From Epiperipatus broadwayi (taxonomy: Eukaryota > Onychophora > Udeonychophora > Euonychophora > Peripatidae), in the NCBI GenBank assembly GCA_028023455.1, contig JAQFVV010006197.1:14257254-14321253 (forward strand): 64,000 nucleotides of DNA. Reading direction: 5' to 3'. The notes below the pieces were generated by a model. It was not told where the DNA came from. It did no database searches and saw only the letters and a list, made by a program, of their open reading frames with translations. Of this stretch, positions 48,002 to 62,346 are shown piece after piece. The translations under genes were made by a program, and so were the position numbers. Each line of letters opens with the position of its first letter. Within the stretch, counting starts at the first letter, position 1.

Positions 48002-48185
48002 CAATTAAGCTCCCAGGTTTGTGAAGAGTGCCTGGTTTTCAAATATTTACACATCAAGCTTGTATCCTGCCTATCCCTCTTCTATGTATTTAAATTGATA
48101 AAGTCCTATACATAAGGAGTCAGAGTGACTTGAGGTCAACATGGGCATGGCAATAATATTGGCATCAGCATGGGATTTGGGTTTT

Positions 48186-48520
48186 CATCATCAGATTTTC
48201 AATGATGTGGATGACTGAAAAGTTGGAGGTTAGAGTGGATTGAAGCCCATCCACTAAAGTATGAAGATTTGCTATTTTAATATAAACTGAGCACTGATTG
48301 TATAATGTGTGGGCGATGATAATCTGTACCAACTGATGTTTGCTGGTTTAGCATGAAATATGTATATTGGTTATTATTTTCTACATGTGTGTAGTCATGT
48401 GTATCAGTTGTATGAGATAGTGTGTATAGTTGAAGGGTGCTTGAAAATCTGAGTTCAAATCCCTTATACTTACAATTAAGCTCCCAGGTTTGTGAAGAGT
48501 GTCTGGTTTTCAAATATTTA
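48186..48520 (+). repeat. Third copy of the 47.5-kb repeat
   Basis: Same orientation as the 47763-48049 copy but longer at its start. It begins catcagattttcaatgat, which matches the inverse complement of the hairpin's loop, showing that the loop belongs to the left copy. It ends caaatattta like the right copy. Small internal deletions are present. Confidence 0.8.
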
Positions 48521-48524
48521 TATT

Positions 48525-49520
48525 ATTTTGTTAAAACTTAAAATTTTTTTTACCCAGAACAAATTTCAAAAATATAGACATACAGACAGAAACATACAGT
48601 CAGGGCAAGCTAATAAAAAAGTATACTAGATGACAAAGACTACATTATATTCCAATATTTTTATTATCTCGAGACTTTTAAAAATGCATTAAAAAGGGGG
48701 TTCTAAAAAATATTTTCAATAATTAATAAACTATATTTATATTTAACTGCCAATTTATTTATTTTTTTACTATTTATAAACTTCTATCTATAATGTTGTA
48801 TTTTTTTTTAATGTTTCAGTATTGAGAATATCTTTGAAAGGGTATATGTAAATTTTGAATATTTTATTATTCAAGTAAATAAATAAATTATTAATATGTG
48901 TGTTTGAAATCATCATGGCCTTGTTTAGAAAATAATCCGTTAATTTTGTTTTATCACATTTTCTAATTTGAATTACTTTTGTTTGGATAAAGAAAAGAAT
49001 GCAAAATAATTTTTTTACATCGAAAAATCACTTTATTTTGTAGCAATTTGAAAAAATATTTTATAATTTTGATATAAATTTATATAAAATTATAAATCTA
49101 TATTTTATTCAAATTATTACAATGCTGTGTGTCATTTTTAATATGATGAATCGGTTTGCTTTTTTTTTCATTTCATTTGTTTGAATAGTTATTATAAATT
49201 GTTACAATATAACTTAATTGAATACCTTTTATATTTCAAATATAATAAGGTTGCAGTGGGGTATTTAAACGCTGTTTTATCGATCATTCTGTATAAAATT
49301 TTAGTAAAAAAAAAATGTATTTTTGAAAAACTTAAACGAATTATATATATATATATAATATGCTTTTAAAGTGGTAAGTGTAATAGTCACACGACTTATT
49401 GTGATGGCACACTGAATAATGGAATATTTGAGTTAATGATATTACTGGTCAATTTAAAAAAAAAAGATATTTTTGTTTTATTTAATACAATAGTACCAAG
49501 TTGCAACTACTTGACAACTG
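48525..49520. other. A+T-rich stretch, nothing recognised
   Basis: No motifs supported. Confidence 0.5.
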
Positions 49521-49524
49521 CAAT

Positions 49525-50733
49525 GTGATATAACACACTATGGCTTCTCCTTTATCAAAGTTGGGAATATTTTAGCCACTAAGCCCAGAGAAACCTGTTA
49601 GCCAACTTTTCCATTCCCCACCCTAAGTTTTTCCCATATTTTTCTCTATCCTGTTCTATCCAATTTTCACATCATTTTTGTCCACTCTATGGCCTTATAT
49701 CTAGATCCCCCTTATCTTTTTTCAAACCCAGCATAAAAACCACCCACTTTCTGTGTAATAACTTTGATTATATTTATTCTTTCGCAACTTCATTATTTAA
49801 ACCCTTTCTGCTTATAAGTATTTACATTCAATTAGTAGATGCCTAATATTTTCCATGCATTCCTTACATAACGCTGACTAAATTATCCACCTTCCTTTGT
49901 TGCTAGTGATCCTATTCAAGCCTTAAACAGTAAACTACTTTCCTTGCTATTATCATAAATTAACTCATCCAATATTCCTGTTTATTTCTATATACTCTCC
50001 ATACTAGTTTTTCATCTCTCCAACTCCCTGTTTTTTATTAATGCATCTCTTCTTCTATCCCATTCTTTGCCACTATAATATTGAACAATCTTCCCAACAC
50101 AATCATTCCACCTTTTGTACAAGTATACTGACATAAAGTCTTTATCCAAACCTTCTGCATATCATACTACCTTTTTCATCTATTTTTTTTTGCCTAGTCT
50201 TTACTCATAACTTAGTTAAATACTATTTTGATTATTTTTTTATTATCCATAAATTGCAATCTACTGAATATTTTCATTTTGCTTTTTGCATCTCTTATAT
50301 AAAAAAACCTGACCCATTTCTTTTTAAATTTCCTCCTTTGCCATCCACACATCTGCATCTAATGCATGTCTTCCTGCTTCTTGTCTTTTTGTAAGTAATC
50401 TAACACCCCTATACCACATAATGCATCATAAGTTAACTCTTCTACTGCCACTCCCATACAATTCTTGCTACATCATATTTATTACATGAGAACACTGTTA
50501 AATTCTTTATCAGTCCCTTTTTTTTTTTTTTCTTTATTTATCAATTTTTTCTCCCAGTCACATAAGCAATTTCTCTGATTACTTAAAACAAATTCCAAAT
50601 AGTTATACCTATTCATCATATTTAACTTTATATCCCCCAATAAAAATTCTTTCTCTGCTCTTTCCCAGCATTTATCAACATTACTTTTGATTTTTCTTCA
50701 CTAAATTTACCCCTCATTTTTTGCCCACTCTTG
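49525..50733 (-). mobile_element. 5'-truncated second copy of the 6.5-kb LINE
   Basis: Aligns along its whole length with 6539-7775. Shared landmarks: the 3' end 'gtgat..cactatgg.tt', 'gcccaga.aaacctgttagcca', 'tccactctatgg.ctt', 'tctagatcccccttatct', 'gacataaagtctt' and 'caataaaaattctttctct'. It stops within the RT C-terminal region ('cactaaattta...cactcttg'). Same orientation as the long copy. Only the last part of pol plus the 3' UTR is present, so it is a typical truncated LINE insertion. No clear target-site duplication found. Confidence 0.85.
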
Positions 50734-50739
50734 TGAAGA

Positions 50740-51440
50740 TTACTGAGTTAAAGCTCCACCTGTCATTTTCATAATTGGATGTCACATGTCCCTTGAATAA
50801 TAATTATTCAATTACATACATATTTTAATTAGCCAAAAAAATCTTCAATTATAAAATGGTATTGTTTAACTTATATAGAAATAAAACCAGAATTAAATAG
50901 GATGTTAATAGATAAACAGAAAAGAAAATAATAGGTTTTTAATTAAATGTTTTAAAGGATATATATAGATTATTTTTTTTAAAAAAAAAAAAGGAAATTG
51001 TTTCTCTTTGAATTGTGTTTGTTGGTAATAGAAAAGGGGAGTGAGATAAGGTAAATTTTTGGTTATGAATATATTTTGTAATTTTTTATTTATTTATTTA
51101 TTTTTGGAATATATGTTATTTGTTATATATATATTATTTTATTTTAATGTGCCTTGAAAAAGGCTATATAAAATAGTCGAAACATTGGATTTTTTTTTTT
51201 CATGCTTATAGTCATATAAAAAAAAAGTTTTAAAAAGAAGTTAAATTTGTTTTATTTCTATTTTGGATATTTATGAACTATTTTGAAAAGAAGAACTCTG
51301 TGCTTGATATATTAAATTATTTAACTTATATACTGTTATAAATGATGAAAAAGATAAATGATAATTTATGCTGGCTTGGTTATTACCTAGGTAACCATGA
51401 AGCACATTCCCTATTGAGTAAAAGGATAGAGCCAAAAAAA
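50740..51440. other. A+T-rich stretch with a PLE-like motif
   Basis: Nothing coding. It contains the motif described at 51150-51187. Confidence 0.5.
51150..51187 (+). other. Hammerhead/PLE-tail-like motif (degenerate)
   Basis: The segment contains ccttgaaaaaggctat followed by ataaaatagtcgaaacattgg. ggctat and atagtc (one G-U) can pair as a short stem, followed by GAAAC. This is the pattern of a hammerhead core, CUGAUGA-stem II-GAAA, as found in Penelope-like element tails, except that CUGAUGA is changed to CUUGAAA. As it stands it should not be catalytic. Confidence 0.35.
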
Positions 51441-54400
51441 AATAAGGTACTGAAAAACAAAATGTGGTACAGAATTTAATGGAAGAATAGATACTATAGC
51501 AGGAAGTAATAGAAGATTGTAATTGTAGAAGACAAACTTAGAACATAGAATATCAGAGGTATTAAAGCACTTGATAAACTAAGGTCAATAGATAAAAGGA
51601 TTTTGCTATGCCCTGATCTGAGTGATTTTATGTTCATGATTGTGACCAGATAAAATGGTAAATGATTGATAAATTTGTAGTGGGAATGAGTTTACATTTA
51701 ACAGACTAATAAGAGACACTTAATGAGCGAATATAATTATTAATAATTTCTAATAATATTAATTTATATATATACAAATATACACATTAATTAGTTAGAT
51801 AGACGACAGGAAAACTTCTGTTGTCAAGTGTTATTTACATATAAAATAACTATAGTTAAATTACAGTTTGATATTGATTTAAGGTATATTAGACATTTTA
51901 CAAAGGATCAGGGTGGCCTGCATTAGTCTTTAGACTACTATATGAATCTATAGATGCAGATTTCCTGGATTAGGCTTCCCATTATGATTGCTGTTGCTTT
52001 TAAAAGGCCTATTAGGTAGGTCTTAAAAAAAAGGAACGTGATCATGGTTTTTATAATGTTGATCTTCTTTGTTCTCTAATATCAAAACTATACAGACTGT
52101 CCAAGATAGAAGTTAATATAAGCAATAAGACTGACCGCATATTATCATTTAATTCTGACTTTAATTGAATCATGCCAATTTTACTTTTAGTGAGATAGAT
52201 TTTTTTCACAACAAATTATTAATTTTTATTCTTAGATTCACAAAGAATTCCAGTTAATTTAATTGAAATAACATTTATTTGCATTAAATATATAATTTAA
52301 AATTTATTATCTAAAATCATTTTTGTTTAATTATTTACCCAAGTCTAGATTGTATTTAGGAGATTGGAGTTCATATTTGCAATTTGACAGAAATAAAAAA
52401 AACACACAAATTGATTACAACATTGTAGATGGTCATATTGTTATATTGCCTGGGAAGACTGGAAAACGCCAGTATGGTGTTGGATATATGGATATGCAAG
52501 ATTTATATTGAAGCATTAGTAGAATGAGAGCTGATAAATGAAAGAATTCTAATAGATTAAGGCTTCACCAATAGAACTGGAGATGAAGATATACAGCAAT
52601 TCTATGAAATATTGCAATTTATTTTTTGGAAATGGAAAAATAAAAGATGACTAAGAATCAATGATGGAATAATTGGGAGATTTTAGAGTCCAAGTAATTT
52701 AATCATGACAAATACAAAATTTTCGTAAAGATGCACATGATATATTATTAAATGGAATTACTAGAAGCCAAATTGAGTATATCATGATTGATTGGCAATG
52801 AGAAATTAGTATTAAGAAATGTGAAATCTATCCAGGAGTTGAGCTAGACACAGATTATGGTCTTTTGATTATTAACATAAAGATGAAATTCTACAATATC
52901 AGGAATAGGAATAATAAAAGAATGAATATAGATAACATATTGTTAATAGATCATTGAAATATCTTTGTAGATTAATAAATTGATTTGAATTCATGATTGA
53001 AAGTAGTGATTTAAAAAGACATTGGCAGTTATTAAAAATCAACATGTTGGAGATTAACAGGATGACTTAGAAGATAAAAGAAAAACAAGAATGGCTCATA
53101 CAGTAAAAAATAGGAGCAATGAAAATGAATAAATGATAAAAAGGGTAGTAAACTTAATCTTGTAAAATATGGCAGAGTTACAATGAAAGATACAGAGGAG
53201 ACACAAACAAGTGTATATAAACAATATATTTATATTTGGAACAGGAAAAGGATTCTAGATTGTAATAATTGTAAAAGATTTTAAATCATTATAAAACTTA
53301 CTGGAAAATTTACACAAAGATTAATTATGACAAAATATAAAACTGGTGTACTGTTGACAGATCCAGAAGATATTGGTCAATCAATGAGTTTTGTAAAAAT
53401 ATATACAAAGGTGACACCAGTTGCAAAAAATAAATTGTCATCATTAAGAAATGATGTAGTAAAAGCTATATCTGGAACTATTAGTGGAGATGATGAAGTA
53501 TTAGAAATATTATTCAAAAAGATGAGGATATTTAATTGAAGATAAGATTACATAAGTTGATGTTAGATGCAAGACAAGAAATTGGCCTAAGAATTGGATT
53601 TCAATAATTTTTATTCTAATATCAGAGAAACAATTCACAGTCAATGTGATAATTATAGAACATCAACTTGATAGAAAGATAATATTGAAGATTGTTGCAC
53701 AGAATGCTGTTAAAGATACAATAGAAAATGACATAGGAGTATACAAGCTTCAGATAGCAGTAAGAAACAAGATATCAAGCAAGTCAATCTAAACAATATC
53801 TTCAATAAACTTAGGAGATTTGAACAGCCAATCTATTTTGCTTTGTAAATTATAAGAAGGTTTTTGAATCTATATATAATATATTTTGGATAATAATTTT
53901 GTATGTGGGTTAACATCTATACACACACATACTTGGTTAAACTATTATTCTTATACAGGAGCCCAAAGGCCAGAGTGAGAGTAGAACAAATACATTCAGT
54001 GTGGTTTCAAGTGAGTAAAATTAAAAATAGAGATGTGTAATATCTCCATAATTACTATATTCATTATTGAGTAAAGATGGCAATGAGAGACTTTTGTATA
54101 GTTTACAGAAAGATCCTCTATTGGAGAAAAACAATCATGCAGTTTCAATTTATTGATGATATATACAGCTTTGATGGCTGCAGCAGGAAAAAAAATTACA
54201 AGATCTGGTAAATTGATTAACAAGAGAGGTAAAATATGGTATTATGGCTAAATTCAAGTAAGTTAAGAATAATATGATTAGCTAAAGAAGTAATAGAGAT
54301 AGCAGGGGATAAGTATTCAACTAGAATATTTTCACATTTTAGGGGGCTTCTATTTAAATCAAGATGGAGAATTTCACACTGAGCTGGAAACATGGTTATT

Positions 54401-54780
54401 ATTGGCATTAAAAATTGATGCTGTTGTAGAAAAAACAGATATAAGTAAACAGAAAAAACTTTAGACTATTAACGGCTTTAATATGGTCTATTGCAATGTA
54501 TGAACATGAGGCATTGACACTGTGGAAACAAGAAAGGAAAAGAATTGATGCTTTTGAAATGTTATCAAACAATGATTGGAATATCTTGTATGGCTAAGAG
54601 AATTGATGAATTTGTTTTTGATGAAGGCAGATACACAAAGCAACTCTTTAAAATGGTAGTGAAGAAAATTACATGTGTTGGACAGGCAGATACCCTGGAA
54701 AATGATATCATGTCTGGAATTTGTGAATGAATCAAAAAAAGAAGATATCCAAGATTGTCATAAATGAGTAAAATTAGCAT
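51440..54780 (+). pseudogene. Decayed LINE (endonuclease plus RT), third LINE type
   Basis: Plus-strand pieces in order: 'LRT*NIRGI' (51540, EEP start); 'GKTGKRQYGVGYMDMQDLY' (about 52460, GVGF-like); 'SQIEYIMID' (about 52770) and 'PGVELDTDYGLLI' (52835-52875, degenerate SDH); 'LSSLRNDVVKAI' with 'GDDEVLEIL' (53435-53515, RT fingers, KA.GDDE); 'IYFAL' region (53830); 'RIDAFEMLSNN' and 'MAKRIDEFVFDEG' (54540-54630); and 'VGQADTLENDIMSGICE' with 'KKRRYPRLS' (54675-54755, terminal G+.RRGRP-like tail). Dozens of stops and at least one large insertion within EEP. Same motif set as the 0.5-kb fragment. Confidence 0.75.
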
Positions 54781-54789
54781 GAAAATGGT

Positions 54790-57700
54790 TTATCGGCACA
54801 GTTTACCATTGTCAAAATAATGGTATATACAAATAATGACAGCTAGTCATCAGATAGAATTGCCTACTGATAGCCAAAAATAAAAACTAATCAATAAAAA
54901 ATAAATTATATGGACTTTGAAAATATTAAAAATCAAAATGTATGTCTTTGAAAATACCAAGTTTTGTAGGTAGTGTTTTAATTAATATATTTCACAGTTT
55001 ATTAATGTTATGTTTTTAAAAAGTAAATATTTTAACTAATATAAATTTATATTTTTTATGCGATCATAAAATTCCAAAAAACAATTATTGTACAGTATCT
55101 AAAGACTTTGAAATAATTTATTTAGTCAAAAAATAGAGTTTTATAGATATTACTTAAAATGTTTATTTTTAATAATATGATAATAATAAATTGTGTAATA
55201 AAATATATTAATTAACAAATTATTTAAATAAATTATTCCAAATCTACACATTTTACTTTTTTTTAGATTAATTTTTTCTTTGACCATTGTTATTTACTAT
55301 CTGATAGGATAAATGTAGGCTAAAACAATACTGATAAACTTAGTAAATATGATAGAAATAATTTGTATATTTACATTAGATTGTCAGGAAATATTTCTTA
55401 ATATTTTTTTCTCTGTTTTTTATTTATTTATTTTTTTCTGTGTGTTGTTGCTAAAATATTAGAAAAAGTGAAAATTAATTTTGAATTTAAAAATTCATAA
55501 ACTAAAAAAATAACCAACTCATCTACATATGTGATATCTTATTTGGGAGACATTTAAAGCTATTTACAGGCATGCAGTGTTAAAGATGCCAAAGTCATGC
55601 ACCATATGTCTAAAAAATTTAAATAAAATTTTTCAGATAGAAAGATGGATTGTTAGTCTTATATAGATACATACCCTCTACTTAGCTATAAACATGTGAT
55701 ATGAATACAGTATAGGAAATATTATTTTAAATCTATCAAATTTAATAAAACAACTACTCTACATATGATGAAATTAATTTTATTATGTAATTATGCCAGT
55801 ATCGACCTGGGGTCTGTTGATTATTCAAGCTTATAATAAATTATTCTAGGATAGAGTGCAGAAAAACTTGTAGTGTGTTGAATAAGAATGTACACGGAAA
55901 TAATAGAAAGGGGAAAAAACCCAAATTTTTATACGTGCGCGCACAGACACCCATGAATACCTTGTAAACTATCTAGAAAGTGAACAAATGTCTGATAGAA
56001 ATTTAAGCAAGCAATACAAATCCATCTATTCCCTTAAAACAGTTTGAAACTTTATAAAATTATGTGAAAAATAATTAATAAACTGCCGTATTGACTGGCA
56101 AATTGATCTGTAGTAAGCAATGTTAATTTTCAAAAGAAGAGTTCTAATTTGTATCATTTTGTAGTTAATAAAGTTATTTAGAAAAAAACTAAAATGACAA
56201 TTTTCTTTATAATTTTTTTAATAATAAAAGTGATTTAGATTGAATCAGTAATAAAAATTTAAAACATCAATAATCAATATAATGATTCTTGTTAAATCTT
56301 AATAAAGTAGAATTGTAATTTGTTCAAGTAATTTTTATAATTTTCTTTTTTCCAATTTTAATTTCTGTTTGATCAAATTTAATGCTGAATGAATGCAATA
56401 TTAAATTCATTCTGCTTTTATAATCAGATCTTTAAAGAAAGTTATATTTATCAGTCATATATTGAAATTAATTTATTGAAGTTTTTATATATTTATATAC
56501 AATATCAGTAGTCTTACAAAAAAATGATATGTAAGTTTGATGTACACACATATATATATAAGTAATTCTGCCCTTATTGTTATAAGGAGGTTGCCGTGAC
56601 AGCAGTTAGAAATTGTTAATTGATATTGGGATTGTCTAAGTGTTATGATATATATATATATTATTAAACCAAAAGTGAAAATTATCTGATTTAGTTATCT
56701 GAGTTAGTTTCAAGATCTTCAGTATTGCCATGATAAATAGTTGGTCAATGGCTTTGTCATGTATTCTTCAATTTCATTTTAAAATAGTTTATGAATAAAA
56801 TTACTTATTGTAGAATTTGTTTTATTAATTTTATCATGGAAATAAATATTACTTTTTAGATATGGAGCACTAAGATTATATAATAAAATTTCTGAAAAAA
56901 AAAACAATCTTCATCATCACAATTCACACTTTCTAGATTTCTACCATTTTAATAAACTTGCAAACAATGGCTTCTAAATAGATTAACATGAGAGTGCATT
57001 ATTTGTAAATTTATTAAAATTACTTCTATGTCTATCAGAAAAATAGTTTCAAATGCATTCTCAATATGGTCAACAGTCATGGACGTGGCTGAGTATCCAG
57101 CTTCTTCATGGCTGGTACTTGTGTGACCTTTCTAGAACTTCTTTATCCATTTATATATCTTTCTTCATGACAAAATATTTTCTTGTATTGTGCACAGTCT
57201 TCAGTAAATATAACATCAGTTATACTTGCAGACCACAAAAAACCAAATTCCACACACTGCTCTTTTTCACAAATGGGGCAGTCATTGTTTCTCATATGAT
57301 AGTCACATTTGAGCTAATGTAACATATTTAAAACTGCACAATAATATCTGAATGACAGAAATTTTATATGTAAAGTGTTAATAAGAGAGTGCAGCCAACA
57401 AAAATTTTAATAGAACCAGAGAGTAGATATTTTTTGATTTACCCTCATAGAATAATTCAAAATTGTTGAGAAAAGAAATGGAATTACTGTTTAATAATTA
57501 TAGGCATATTAAGATTTTTAGAGAAGAGAATAAAGTGAGTTCATCACATCTGTCATTGTATGCCCTACCTTACCTTACTTTATATTTTACAATTTTATTA
57601 TTTAATTATTAAATGTGAGTGTGAAGCCATACTTTACAGAATTATTCAGGAGCTTCCAAGAACAAAAAGTCCCCAAAGCCATATTTTTGTTGAGGATTTG

Positions 57701-58990
57701 AAGGAAGAAAACCTTGCTCATTTCATTCATTTTCATGGTCATTAAACTTTTTATTTTTATTTGCTGTTTATCTATCTCACAAAGAATACCAGAGTTTGTA
57801 TCTATAAGTTAGTAGAAATATTATGAGTATTGAAGTTTGTATCTATAGATTAATAATAACATTGCTGTAATTAACTAAATTGTGAGTGAGATTATGTTGG
57901 AATTTGATAATAAAATTGTTATGTTTTGGAAGGATGTTTTATAACATTAGAAAACATTTTTTTATGGTATTAAGAACTTAATTTCAGCTGATTTTTTTTG
58001 CAAATTATGTTTTTAACAATACAATAAAGGTGTTCGATTTCTAAATATGGTTTCAAAATAAAGGCTTAATTTTTAATGATATTGCTTTTTTTTTGTTTCA
58101 TTTTTTTCAGAAATATTCAAACAAGAGCAGATCTCTGCTCTAGTAGCATGTATAGCAAGTTTAATAAATCAGTGATTATCAAATGAAAATGCATTTAAAT
58201 CCCCATTCCTTGATTGGTTTTTGGTTTTAACCTTTATTGTAAGGTTTGACATTTAATGCTGCCAATATTGTGGATATGCATATAGCAATCATCTTTAATC
58301 AATTTTAATAGTTCATCTGAAAATCTTGATATTCAAACTACCCTAAAGTTTTAAACCTAAGCCAATCTGCTTGAACAGATACATAGATCTGACCCAGGAT
58401 TGTTTATATTCTTGTATTTTCATAATTGCATTAATTCTCATTTTGAATCCCCAAGTCTCATGGATAAAGGCAAAAAAACAGAAATGAGTCTGAGATGGGG
58501 ATTCAAAAGTGCTTCCATATGGTAGTCTCTAATTACTCACATTTACTATAGACGATCCTAGAATAAATAGCAACTTTTATTATATATCATGCAAATTTGA
58601 AAGAACTAAATAATTTATAGTTATTCCATCAGAAATCCAACTCTTCATTTTTGGATATTTAGATGTTGTAATTAATAAATAGAAAAATATGTACTTGACA
58701 TCCACATGTGATTTAAAAATGTCTATCCGTATTCAAAGTATAACTCAAAAATTTGAAAAATTGATATTAGTAATGTAGAAGTATTTTACTAATAGAAGCA
58801 TCTTGATTATAAATTTAATGTTATTATTTGTAAAATATTCTTATAATTTTTCTTTAATCACACCTGATGACTTATATTCAGTAAATATGTTTTCTTTTGT
58901 TTTTCATTTGCAATAGAATAACTACTAAAAATATTTTATGCTCATTTTTAAAAATATCCTACATCTTACCAACATCCTTCATCGATAATC
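54790..58990. other. A+T-rich stretch, no supported genes
   Basis: Short open frames at 57053-57322 and 57560-57745 are more balanced than average and lie in locally G+C-richer sequence (57050-57320). I cannot match them to any family on either strand. A hairpin with ttttgaatcccc and ggggattcaaaa arms occurs at 58440-58508. Confidence 0.45.
58440..58508. repeat. Short inverted repeat
   Basis: ttttgaatcccc (left) and ggggattcaaaa (right) are perfect 12-bp inverted repeats, extended imperfectly inward by aagtctcat/atgagtctgaga. It could be a tiny foldback element. Confidence 0.5.
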
Positions 58991-59212
58991 TTAAATATGT
59001 TTAATAATAATGTCACTATCTATAATAATTTCTTTAAAATTTCTTACATAATTTTATACTTATTGTTGTGCATTAGTCACATTTTAAACACCTGTACTAT
59101 GATATATTATATTTATTTGTATTATAAAGTTATTAAGGCAACTGTTTTTTACATTTTTAATATAGAATGTAAGCAAAGAATAGAGAATGTTATCTATATG
59201 AGACATATTGCA

Positions 59213-59213
59213 G

Positions 59214-59246
<33 letters not shown>
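59213..59246. repeat. (AAT)n microsatellite
   Basis: About 11 AAT units, ending in agt. Confidence 0.95.
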
Positions 59247-59249
59247 GTA

Positions 59250-62200
59250 AGGCTATTTATGGCCCCCAAATCTGCAAAAAAATACCAGGTTTCCATGTTA
59301 ACAATATACACTAGTAATTCTGGTGTTATATATATTGAAACACTATATTACTGTAATGTATGTGTATTTGAAAGAGACAGATTTTCTTTTGTGATACAAA
59401 GTTAATGTTTTTCAGGAAAGAAAGGAAATTAAATATTTTCCAGTGCTGAGAGATAAGTTTGCAACACTTACAATCAACAGTTACAGAATTACTTTCTCAT
59501 TTGTCACTAAAATAAAAAGAACAACATTCAGTAATGATTGCTTTAATTTAAAATTCACGTTTAAGATTTTAACAAATTATATTTATCTATATTTGTTTTT
59601 ATGTGTTAATATAAAATTTATTTTAGTGTAAATAGTTCCTGGGTTGATTAGAGTGACTGTTAATTAAGAAGTCTGGAACAAATAAAAATTCTTAGAAATA
59701 TTCAGAAATTCCTACTGCTACTTCCTCTTTAAATATCAATAAAATGTATTAAACACTCATCCTCTCTCTTTGAGAAAAAATTATTTAAATTTATCATGTA
59801 AGAGTTAGGTTCTTCAACAAACACCACTGGAAAATATATTTTTTCATCAATATTGCTGTGAAATATAGGAGTAACATGTGATAAGAAGTCATTGAACAAT
59901 AATGGTTTAATGTGATGATTATCAGCTCTTGCCAATATTTTATACTTATTATCATCATGATGACAAAATATTTCACTTCAAAAAAATACACCAAGTCCCT
60001 GTTGTCAATCATTCATTTTTTAATACTCATTGCTAAATAATTGAGAAATTATATAAAAATTTCCTCATAGTGCTAAATAAGTGTGGAAGTGCACTTTCAT
60101 GGAAGTTATTTAAAAGCTATTTTCTGTCTAAAAAGAGAAGCATAGAGAAGGAATTCTGCATGTAGAAAATTATGGGATATAAAAGAGAATTTATAAAAAA
60201 TATATAATAATAAATATTTCATAGAATGATAAATTTTGTAATTTTATTTTCATATTTAGTTATTTATTAAATCATCAGTTAGATAATTTTCTATAAGATT
60301 TTTCATTCTTTGCTATGTTTATCAATATTCATAAGCATTTTGCATTTTTAATCATCATGTCAATGATTCTCACTGGAATGCTATTGCTTTTGGCTTTTTT
60401 CACTCTCTTGCAGCTATCTATAATCCTATTTTGCTGTTTATGGATTCATTTAAAGCAAAAACTGGAACAAAAGTAAATACTGATTTATTAGTTTAAGAAA
60501 AACTATGAAGATGTCATTATTCTACAGAGCAGATTCTTGACTTCGTTTAAGGAGAAGCCACAGTACATCACATCACATATAAAAATACTGACAATGCCAT
60601 TGATTGGTTAAAGTCTTTGAAAGAGCAGTTGTGAGACTACTTATAAACTCTTATTGTTGTTTAATAATGAATAATCGATATATATTCTATAATTTAAGTA
60701 TTTATGATTATTTTAACAAAATATTTGTAAAATAATTTGTGATTGCACTTAGATTTTATTTCAATATGTTTTATTTTTTAAATGACAAGAGTTAAGAAAT
60801 TTTTAATAACAATAAAAATGAAACATGGTCTTAAAGTTCTGCCAAGCACTATATTACAGAACTTTTGTGATATTTTACTAATTATAAATGGAATTTTAAA
60901 TTTTATAATGGAAATTGCATAGCTTTATAATGATTTAATAATTTGTCTGAATTGTAGAAATGAAGTTAATTAGTTGATTTCATTAATTTATTTTTTTTAT
61001 CGATGTTGCAATAACGATCCAATAAGGAAAAAGTTATTGATCTTATTATGTATTTCACTTTTTTTACATACATATTTCCAAAATTTATATATGATTTTTG
61101 AGAATGGATTTTGTTTATAAGCTTACATTTCTAATATGTCAAGTACAGTTTATTGATTAATAATATAGAATAAAAATTTAATACTAAAATAAAACATTGA
61201 ACTCAAATGGCTAGTAAGGGATGATGCAAATAAAACATTGAAACATAGAAAAGTTAATGAACTTTTTTCTTTACTTCCTCTCTTTCATTTAACTCTTTAG
61301 ATCTTCCAACATAAACTTTGTAATGTTTCTACCTCTGACTATATATCAATTTCCTTATTTTTCATAAATTTCAAGACATGATCCAGCAATGATTTTATGT
61401 AACTGTCTTGATATCATGTGAACATATGATTTAAAAAATTAAATATAAAAAGGCATTGTTCATTTATTTCATGAAGATGTGATTTTATAATAGTAGATTC
61501 TATAATATCATATCCAGAACATCGAAGAACATATTGATTTGTCTTATGATATTGCCATTGTATTTGTAAAATTTTATGGAGCATCCTTAAATGAAATTTT
61601 TTAGTGCATTTATTCACATTGATAGGTTTAATATACTTAAATTCAATAGAATTGCTTAAAAATTGATATATAACTAAGTCATACCAGTCTAAACCATTTG
61701 AAACATGTATCTTTTCAGTATGTCAATAATATATTTTTAAGGATTGTAAATTCTTAATGTATAAATTATATGTATAATAAACCAATAACTAAGTTTTCTA
61801 TTTAAAATTATTCAATAGTTTCTATTTTTATTTTAAAACAGTTGGTTTTTTTAAAAAAGGTAAACTACAAAACTCACATTATATAAAACAATAAAAAAGA
61901 TCACAAATTTTTTTTAGCATTTTTTTTAAGTAAATGTTTTAAAATAAATCTATCAAACAATTTTAAATAGAGGAAGAACTTAGTTACTGATTTATTATAC
62001 ATATATAATTATGTACACATACTAAATATAATATATACATCAAGGGTATATATATATATTAACTTACTGCATAAATATTTAATGAATTATATATACTATA
62101 TGTGTGATATTGATTTAAAGTAAAATTATATGTATTAAGTGAACTTCATTTACAATATATACACATGTATTATTATATACTGATATGAAATATGGTATAT

Positions 62201-62340
62201 ACATAAGGGATATACATTTTAACATATTGCAGAAATATATAATGATATATAAATATATCAAGTATGTATCCAGTCAATTTAAAGTACAATATAGTTTTAT
62301 ATTTTCATTTACTGTGTCAATATTAAAAAATTAAAATTAA
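59250..62340. other. A+T-rich stretch, nothing recognised
   Basis: No protein motifs, tRNA boxes or long inverted repeats that I can support. Confidence 0.5.
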
Positions 62341-62346
62341 TATATT

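Noticed and set aside
47597-48513. Three short frames with similar peptides (MLNQ.SSVG.DYH...)
   Set aside because: They resemble one another only because they lie in the three copies of the same repeat. No evidence of coding.
57053-57745. Possible genes in two more balanced open frames
   Set aside because: No family match on either strand and no splice structure I can defend.
37785-58375. Dispersed repeat linking 37.8 kb and 58.3 kb
   Set aside because: Only about 40 bases at roughly three-quarters identity; too weak to call in this composition.
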